This document shows positions 58,222-64,000 of a stretch of DNA of 64,000 bases, piece by piece. Position numbers and translations under genes: made by a program. How positions within the stretch are numbered: position 1 is the stretch's first letter; the number at the start of each line of letters is the position of its first letter. The stretch is from Brevundimonas huaxiensis (lineage in GTDB: Bacteria; Pseudomonadota; Alphaproteobacteria; Caulobacterales; Caulobacteraceae). The notes beneath the pieces were generated by a model. That model saw only the letters and a list, made by a program, of their open reading frames with translations, had not been told where the DNA came from and ran no database searches. The stretch lies in contig NZ_JABBJE010000001.1 of NCBI RefSeq assembly GCF_014218725.1, forward strand, positions 1 through 64,000, in the 5' to 3' direction.

Positions 58222-59418
58222 TCAGGCCCGCAGGGCCTCGACGCCGGGCAGGGGTTTGCCCTCCATCCATTCCAGGAAGGCGCCGCCGGCGGTGGACACG
58301 AAGGTCAGGTCCGCCGCGACGCCGGCATGACCGACCGCCGCGACCGTGTCGCCGCCGCCCGCCACCGCGATCAAGGCGCCGGCCTTGGTGCGCTCGGCGA
58401 CGTGCTTGGCGGCCGCGACCGTGGCGGCGTCGAAGGGCGGCACCTCGAACACGCCCAGCGGGCCGTTCCAGATCAGGGTCTTGGAGCCGTCGATGGCGGC
58501 GTTCAGGCGCGCGACGGTGTCGGGGCCGGCGTCCAGGATCTTGTCGTGAGCGGACAGGGCCTCGCCGGTCTTGACGGTGCGGGCCTCGGCGCCGGGCTTG
58601 ACCTCGGTCGCCACCACGACATCGACGGGCAGCAGGATGTCGCAGCCCTTGGTCTCGGCTTCCGCCAGGATTTCGCGCGCCGTGTCCGCCATATCCTTTT
58701 CGGCCAGCGAGCCGCCGATATCGACGCCTTGGGCATACAGGAAGGTGTTGGCCATGCCGCCGCCGATAGCCAGCGTGTCCAGCTTGCCGACCAGGTTCTT
58801 CAGCAGGTCCAGCTTGGTCGAGACCTTGGAGCCGCCGACGATGCCGACGACCGGCTTCTGCGGATTGCCGAGCGCGGCGTCGAGCGCATCGAGTTCGCGG
58901 CGCATGGACTCGCCGGCATAGGCCGGGATGTGGTGGGCGACGCCTTCGGTCGAGGCGTGGGCGCGGTGCGCGGCCGAGAAGGCGTCGTTGACATAGAGAT
59001 CGCCGAGATCCGCCAGCTTCTGGGCGAAGACCGGATCATTGGCCTCTTCCGCCGCATGGAAGCGCACGTTTTCCAGCAGGACAACGCCGCCCGCATCCAG
59101 GTCGCGAATGGCCTCCACGGCGTCAGGGCCGATGCAGTCGTCGGCGAAGCGGACGGGGGCGCCGAGCAGCGCTTCCAGCGGCTGGACGATCGGCTTCAGG
59201 CTCATCGACGGAACGCGCTGGCCCTTGGGACGGTCGAAGTGGGCCAGCAGGGCGACCTTGGCGCCGGCATCGCGCAGGCGCTGGATCGTCGGCAGGGCGA
59301 CCCGCAAACGGGTGTCGTCGGTGACCTTGCCGCCCTCCATCGGGACGTTGAAGTCCACGCGGACCAGCGCGGTCTTGCCGGCGAGATCCTTGGCGTCGTC
59401 GAGGGTGCGGAAGGTCAT
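58222..59418 (-). CDS. pgk: phosphoglycerate kinase
   Basis: A 398-residue glycolytic kinase. N-terminal [51 protein letters not shown], then the hinge GGSKVSTKL and nucleotide domain with [15 protein letters not shown] and [17 protein letters not shown] 59418 is the correct start. It overlaps the stop of the upstream small gene (ATGA, 59415-59418), so pgk may be translationally coupled to it. Confidence 0.96.
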   Translation of the reverse strand: MTFRTLDDAKDLAGKTALVRVDFNVPMEGGKVTDDTRLRVALPTIQRLRDAGAKVALLAHFDRPKGQRVPSMSLKPIVQPLEALLGAPVRFADDCIGPDAVEAIRDLDAGGVVLLENVRFHAAEEANDPVFAQKLADLGDLYVNDAFSAAHRAHASTEGVAHHIPAYAGESMRRELDALDAALGNPQKPVVGIVGGSKVSTKLDLLKNLVGKLDTLAIGGGMANTFLYAQGVDIGGSLAEKDMADTAREILAEAETKGCDILLPVDVVVATEVKPGAEARTVKTGEALSAHDKILDAGPDTVARLNAAIDGSKTLIWNGPLGVFEVPPFDAATVAAAKHVAERTKAGALIAVAGGGDTVAAVGHAGVAADLTFVSTAGGAFLEWMEGKPLPGVEALRA

Positions 59419-59867
59419 TGGTCGGCTCCAGTTAGGAGTTGATTGCGCTGAAAAGAACTCTCGAAGTTTCGGCATTGGTCGGACCGACATGCAGAGAACT
59501 CGACGCCTGAGGTGCCCACATGCGGCTCCCACATCTCATTCGCACGCACGACAGTTGACCCAGACCGACACTCCCAGTGATGAAACAGGTTGGAGTCAGA
59601 ATAAGCTTTGACGTTCGTCCCTAGGTGACGCCAGCGCCTGAACTCACACTGTCCAAGCGCTGTGCTGGCGGTCTGCAAGCTAACACCAGCTAGGCGAAAA
59701 TCCGGATCGCGCCCGAAGGGGGCTAACTGTGGGTTCGTTTGGTAGGTCTCAAGCGACATACGAAACAAGCCAGCAGGCGTCAGCAATTGCGTAGTAGATC
59801 TAACGAACACAACCAAAGCGATGGCGGCCCCGATCAGTGCGATCCAAGCCCAAAAATTGAGGCGCAC
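59415..59867 (-). CDS. small single-span membrane protein between gap and pgk
   Basis: About 150 residues from a GTG at 59867. One N-terminal membrane span ([19 protein letters not shown]) is followed by a polar domain with three or more Cys ([33 protein letters not shown]), probably periplasmic with disulfides. GC content is visibly lower than in gap and pgk. The start lies 15 bp after the gap stop, and its own stop overlaps the pgk start. Family not recognised. It looks like a gene inserted into the gap-pgk operon. Confidence 0.65.
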   Translation of the reverse strand: MRLNFWAWIALIGAAIALVVFVRSTTQLLTPAGLFRMSLETYQTNPQLAPFGRDPDFRLAGVSLQTASTALGQCEFRRWRHLGTNVKAYSDSNLFHHWECRSGSTVVRANEMWEPHVGTSGVEFSACRSDQCRNFESSFQRNQLLTGADQ

Positions 59868-59881
59868 CGATTCATCGCGAT

Positions 59882-60889
<1,008 letters not shown>

Positions 60890-61147
60890 GGGAAGCTCCT
60901 CTGAACGGTAGGGTGTTGTGCGCTACATATACGTTGGCGTCTCAATGGAGCGGTCGCGGACGGGTTTCAACCCCGCGCACGTAACATGATGTGATGGACG
61001 GTTACGCTTCGTCGGCTGTCCAAATGTAGCAGCGGCAAGAAACACCCTTGTTTCGATCATTTTGCTTTCGTGACGCAAAATTATTGCGACGGGGGTTGTG
61101 CGACTCCGGCGGCTATGGTTTCTTGGCGTCAGAACAGGGAGCCGCCC

Positions 61148-61300
61148 GTGGCCACGATGACGCGCGACATAACGAAGGGACGCACCGCCAAGGCGGTCGC
61201 AGCCGTTCGCGCGCCGGTCGGCCTGGAAAGCCCCGTATTCCTCATTACGCTCGTACTTCTCGGCCTGCTTACGCAAGCGGCGTGGATGCACGCGACCTGA
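61148..61300 (+). CDS. ilvD leader peptide candidate
   Basis: A 50-residue peptide starting at GTG 61148 (GGGAG 6 nt upstream) or ATG 61157. Near the end is VFLITLVLLGLLT, with nine Leu, Ile or Val codons in 13, followed by QAAWMHAT and stop. The run overlaps the first arm of an RNA hairpin (61265-61280), and the stop is 31 bp before a terminator. This is the layout of branched-chain amino-acid leader peptides. It is longer than most, and a small membrane protein is the alternative. Confidence 0.6.
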   Translation: MATMTRDITKGRTAKAVAAVRAPVGLESPVFLITLVLLGLLTQAAWMHAT

Positions 61301-61341
61301 CCTTAGACACACTCAGGATCGCCTCGCACCACCCCGCCTCC
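61265..61341 (+). promoter_or_regulatory. predicted transcription attenuator of ilvD (alternative stems)
   Basis: Stem 1:2 is CTGCTT (61265-61270) with AAGCGG (61275-61280), loop ACGC, covering the Leu-Leu codons. Stem 2:3 is GCGGCGTGG (61277-61285) with CCACCCCGC (61329-61337), 8 pairs and one mismatch; it uses the 5' arm of the terminator. Ribosome stalling at the Leu codons would free arm 2 to form 2:3 and prevent termination. Confidence 0.65.
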
Positions 61342-61360
61342 GAAAGGAAGCGGGGTTTTT
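61332..61360 (+). terminator. intrinsic terminator in the ilvD leader
   Basis: CCCCGCCTCC pairs with GGAAGCGGGG (nine pairs, one C-A mismatch) across a GAAA tetraloop, followed by TTTTT. It lies 32 bp upstream of the ilvD start and downstream of the leader peptide, so it acts inside the leader. Confidence 0.85.
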
Positions 61361-61391
61361 AGTGCGCGGCGGTTCGAAACGAACCGGACCG

Positions 61392-63131
61392 ATGACGCAA
61401 AATTCTACCTCCCAGCCCAGAAAGCCCAACGCGCGCAGCGCGGCGGTGACGGCTGGCCCGAACCGGGCGGCCGCCCGCTCATATCTGCGCGCCGCCGGCA
61501 TGCAGGACGCCGACTTCGACAAGCCGATGATCGGCATCGTCAACACCTGGTCGACCGTCACGCCGTGCAACATGCACCTGGATCGGCTGGCCAAGGATGT
61601 GCGCGCCGGCATCGTCGCGGCGGGCGGCTATCCGGTCGATTTCAACACCATCGTCGTGACCGACGGCATCTCGATGGGCACGGCGGGGATGAAGGCCTCG
61701 CTGATCAGCCGTGAGGTGGTCGCCGACTCCATCGAACTGGCCATCGAAGGCCACCAGCTGGACGGCGTGGTCTGCATCGTCGGCTGCGACAAGACGATCC
61801 CGGCGGCGGCCATGGCCTTGGCCCGGATGGATATCCCCGGCCTGGTCTATTATGGCGGCACCATCATGCCCGGCGTGATCGGGACCAAGGAAGTCTCGGT
61901 CCAGGAAGTCTTCGAGGCCATCGGAGCCCATTCGGCCGGGGCCCTGGACGACGAAGGTCTGAAGGCGGTCGAACAGGCCGTCTGCCCCGGCGCGGGGGCC
62001 TGCGGCGGCCAGTTCACGGCCAACACCATGGCCATGGCCCTGTCGATCATGGGCATCTCGCCCATGGGCGCCAACGACGTTCCCGCCGTCGATCCGAACA
62101 AGGCCGCCGAGGGCGAGCGCTGCGGTCGGCTGATCGTCGAGCGCGTCTTTTCCGGCGACACGGCCCGCAAATACATCACTCGCGCCAGTCTGAAGAACGC
62201 CGCCGTCGCGGTCTCTGCCTCAGGCGGATCGACGAATGCGGTCATGCACCTGACGGCCATCGCGGCGGAGGCCGGGGTCGAGTTCGGGGTCGAGGACTGC
62301 CATCAGGCCTGCGTCGAGGCGCCGGTCATCTGCGACCTGAAGCCGGGCGGCCGCTTCCTGGCCTCGCACCTGTTCGCCGCCGGCGGCACCCGTCTGGTCA
62401 CCCAGCGGATGGCCGAGGCGGGTAAGATCGTGAACACCCCGACCGTCACCGGCCGCAGCCTGTTCGCCGAGGCCGCCGAGGCCGAGGAGACGCCGGGTCA
62501 GGTGGTCGTGACCACCTTCGACGCCCCGGTGATGGATCGCGGCAGCTTCGCCGTCATCTATGGCGACGTCGCCCCGGAAGGCGCGGTCATCAAGCTGACG
62601 GGTCACAAGGTCGATACGTTCGAGGGTCCGGCCTGCGTCTTCGACTCAGAGGAAGACGCCTTCCACGCCGTTCAAGACGGATCGGTCGGCGAGGGCGACG
62701 TCATCATCATTCGCTACGAAGGACCCAAGGGCGGTCCGGGCATGCGCGAGATGCTGCAGGTCACCGCCGCCCTGAAGGGTCGCAGGATCGACAATGTCGC
62801 CCTGCTGACCGACGGCCGGTTCTCGGGCGCCAGCTACGGCTTCGTCGCCGGACACGTCTCGCCGGAAGCCGCCGTCGGCGGCCCGATCGCCCTCATTCGC
62901 GATGGTGACCGCATCACCATCGACGTCACCAACCGCCGCATCGACGTCAATGTCGATCTGGCGACGCGCCGGGCGGGCTTTACGCCCCACGTAGTCCGTC
63001 CGGCGCGAGGTGTCTTCGCCAAATACCGCGCCTCGGTCGCCTCGGCCGCCCAGGGCGCCGTCACCATCCCCAACCCGCCGCCGGCCCAAGTCCCGGCAAG
63101 CCACAAAACCAACGCTGCTCAGGACGCCTGA
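61392..63131 (+). CDS. ilvD: dihydroxy-acid dehydratase
   Basis: A 579-residue iron-sulfur enzyme of isoleucine and valine synthesis. Cluster ligands are in WSTVTPCNMHLD, VGCDKTIPAAAMA and GAGACGGQFTANTM. Substrate region GISMGTAGMKASLISREVVA and the late GPKGGPGMREML and TDGRFSGASYGFVAGHVSPE are typical. ATG 61392 is chosen; a GTG at 61362 would extend it by 10 residues. Followed 3 bp later by ilvC, so one operon under the attenuator. Confidence 0.97.
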   Translation: MTQNSTSQPRKPNARSAAVTAGPNRAAARSYLRAAGMQDADFDKPMIGIVNTWSTVTPCNMHLDRLAKDVRAGIVAAGGYPVDFNTIVVTDGISMGTAGMKASLISREVVADSIELAIEGHQLDGVVCIVGCDKTIPAAAMALARMDIPGLVYYGGTIMPGVIGTKEVSVQEVFEAIGAHSAGALDDEGLKAVEQAVCPGAGACGGQFTANTMAMALSIMGISPMGANDVPAVDPNKAAEGERCGRLIVERVFSGDTARKYITRASLKNAAVAVSASGGSTNAVMHLTAIAAEAGVEFGVEDCHQACVEAPVICDLKPGGRFLASHLFAAGGTRLVTQRMAEAGKIVNTPTVTGRSLFAEAAEAEETPGQVVVTTFDAPVMDRGSFAVIYGDVAPEGAVIKLTGHKVDTFEGPACVFDSEEDAFHAVQDGSVGEGDVIIIRYEGPKGGPGMREMLQVTAALKGRRIDNVALLTDGRFSGASYGFVAGHVSPEAAVGGPIALIRDGDRITIDVTNRRIDVNVDLATRRAGFTPHVVRPARGVFAKYRASVASAAQGAVTIPNPPPAQVPASHKTNAAQDA

Positions 63132-63134
63132 CCC

Positions 63135-64000
63135 ATGGCCATCACCATCTACACCAACGAAGACATCAAGCCGGGCGCCATCGCCGGCCAGCGCATCGCC
63201 ATCATCGGCTATGGTTCGCAGGGTCGCGCCCACGCCCAGAACCTGAAGGACAGCGGCCATGACGTGGTCGCCGGCGTCCGTCACGGCGGCACGGGCTGGA
63301 AGCACGCCACCGCCGACGGCGTCCCAACCGCAGAGCCGGCCGAGGCGGTCAAGGGCGCCGACATCATCGCCATCCTGACCCCCGACATGGTTCAGGGCGA
63401 CGTCTATCGCGACATCATCGAGCCGAACGCCAAGGAAGGTTCGGCCCTGCTGTTCGCCCACGGCTTCTCGATCATCTACGAGCGCATTACGCCGCGCGCC
63501 GACATGGACGTGATACTGGTCGCGCCGAAGGGGCCGGGCGACCTGGTCCGCCGCGAGTTCCAGCGCGGGCGCGGCGTGCCCAGCCTGTTCGCCGTCGAGA
63601 AGGACGTCACCGGCAAGGCGCGCGACCGGGCCATGGGTTACGCAAAGGGCAACGGCGGCGCGACCGGCGGCCTGCTGGAAACCACCTTCCGCGAAGAGAC
63701 CGAGACCGATCTGTTCGGCGAACAGGCCGTCCTGTGCGGCGGCGCCAAGGAGCTGGTCATCCAGGGTTTCAACACCCTGGTCGAAGCCGGCTACCAGCCC
63801 GAGATCGCCTATTTCGAATGCCTGCATGAGCTGAAGCTGATCGTGGATCTGTTCTACGAGGGCGGCATCTCCAAGATGCACCACTTCATCTCCGAGACGG
63901 CCAAATACGGCGCGGTCGCCAGCGGCCCGCGCGTCGTGACCGAAGAGACCAAGGCCCGCATGAAGACCATTCTGGACGAGATCCAGGACGGCACCTTCGC
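63135..64000 (+). CDS. ilvC: ketol-acid reductoisomerase, 3' end beyond window
   Basis: The first 288 residues of a class I KARI. NAD(P) loop [19 protein letters not shown], specificity loop [11 protein letters not shown] (unlike the common LRxGSxS), [27 protein letters not shown] and metal ligands in [19 protein letters not shown] (Asp and Glu) and [14 protein letters not shown]. It makes dihydroxyisovalerate for IlvD. The window ends about 50 residues before the expected C-terminus. Confidence 0.96.
   Translation, partial: MAITIYTNEDIKPGAIAGQRIAIIGYGSQGRAHAQNLKDSGHDVVAGVRHGGTGWKHATADGVPTAEPAEAVKGADIIAILTPDMVQGDVYRDIIEPNAKEGSALLFAHGFSIIYERITPRADMDVILVAPKGPGDLVRREFQRGRGVPSLFAVEKDVTGKARDRAMGYAKGNGGATGGLLETTFREETETDLFGEQAVLCGGAKELVIQGFNTLVEAGYQPEIAYFECLHELKLIVDLFYEGGISKMHHFISETAKYGAVASGPRVVTEETKARMKTILDEIQDGTF

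Overview
The window looks like chromosomal DNA of a high-GC alphaproteobacterium of the order Caulobacterales, most likely Brevundimonas or a close relative (inference from gene content, not from a database match). The evidence is a full-length CtrA with a cluster of four GANTC (CcrM) sites upstream, a FliI/FliJ pair, a MucR/Ros regulator, several DUF2336 and DUF1491 proteins, an RpoH/RluD pair, and a gene-transfer-agent (GTA) type head gene cluster. No tRNA, rRNA or CRISPR array was recognised.

Layout. 1-1.3 kb: the edge of an IS3-family element that has cut off the 5' end of a BsuBI/PstI-type restriction endonuclease gene. 1.4-8.4 kb: small conserved and secreted proteins, a DivJ/PleC-like histidine kinase, SufE, and two small genes (DUF6456 and a helix-turn-helix protein) next to ctrA. 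8.4-9.6 kb: ctrA and its control region. 9.6-15.1 kb: a serine hydrolase, an OmpR-type two-component pair divergent from two small basic secreted proteins, and a GH10 xylanase. 15.1-18.6 kb: fliJ, fliI and a soluble chemoreceptor. 18.7-24.3 kb: RhtA-type exporter divergent from an Lrp regulator, a GAF histidine kinase, cysK, and an OmpA-like envelope operon. 24.3-29.5 kb: mucR between two DUF2336 genes, then a Pro/Ala-rich secreted protein and a solute-binding protein. 30.2-38.3 kb: a large hybrid kinase, a hydrolase, an ABC-F ATPase, a TetR-SMR efflux operon, DUF559 and YcgN-like proteins, with several palindromic repeats.

38.4-49.6 kb is the most unusual part. It is a decayed GTA head cluster: small-terminase candidate, large terminase, spike base, a frameshifted SGNH hydrolase, a membrane acyltransferase, portal, a small protein and the prohead protease. 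Then come three non-GTA genes, two of them on the opposite strand, and a capsid gene that is frameshifted and fused to the C-terminal part of the tail protein gp15. All genes expected between capsid and gp15 (g6-g14) are missing. A 37-bp copy of the protease 3' end marks an insertion.

49.6-64 kb returns to housekeeping genes: a DnaJ-type co-chaperone, serC, purA, a receiver-domain protein with an altered phospho-acceptor, rpoH, rluD, the glycolytic genes fba, pgk and gap (with an extra small gene between gap and pgk), and ilvD-ilvC. The ilvD leader has the layout of a classical transcription attenuator: a short peptide with a Leu/Ile/Val run, a hairpin over the Leu codons, an alternative antiterminator pairing and a GAAA-loop terminator.
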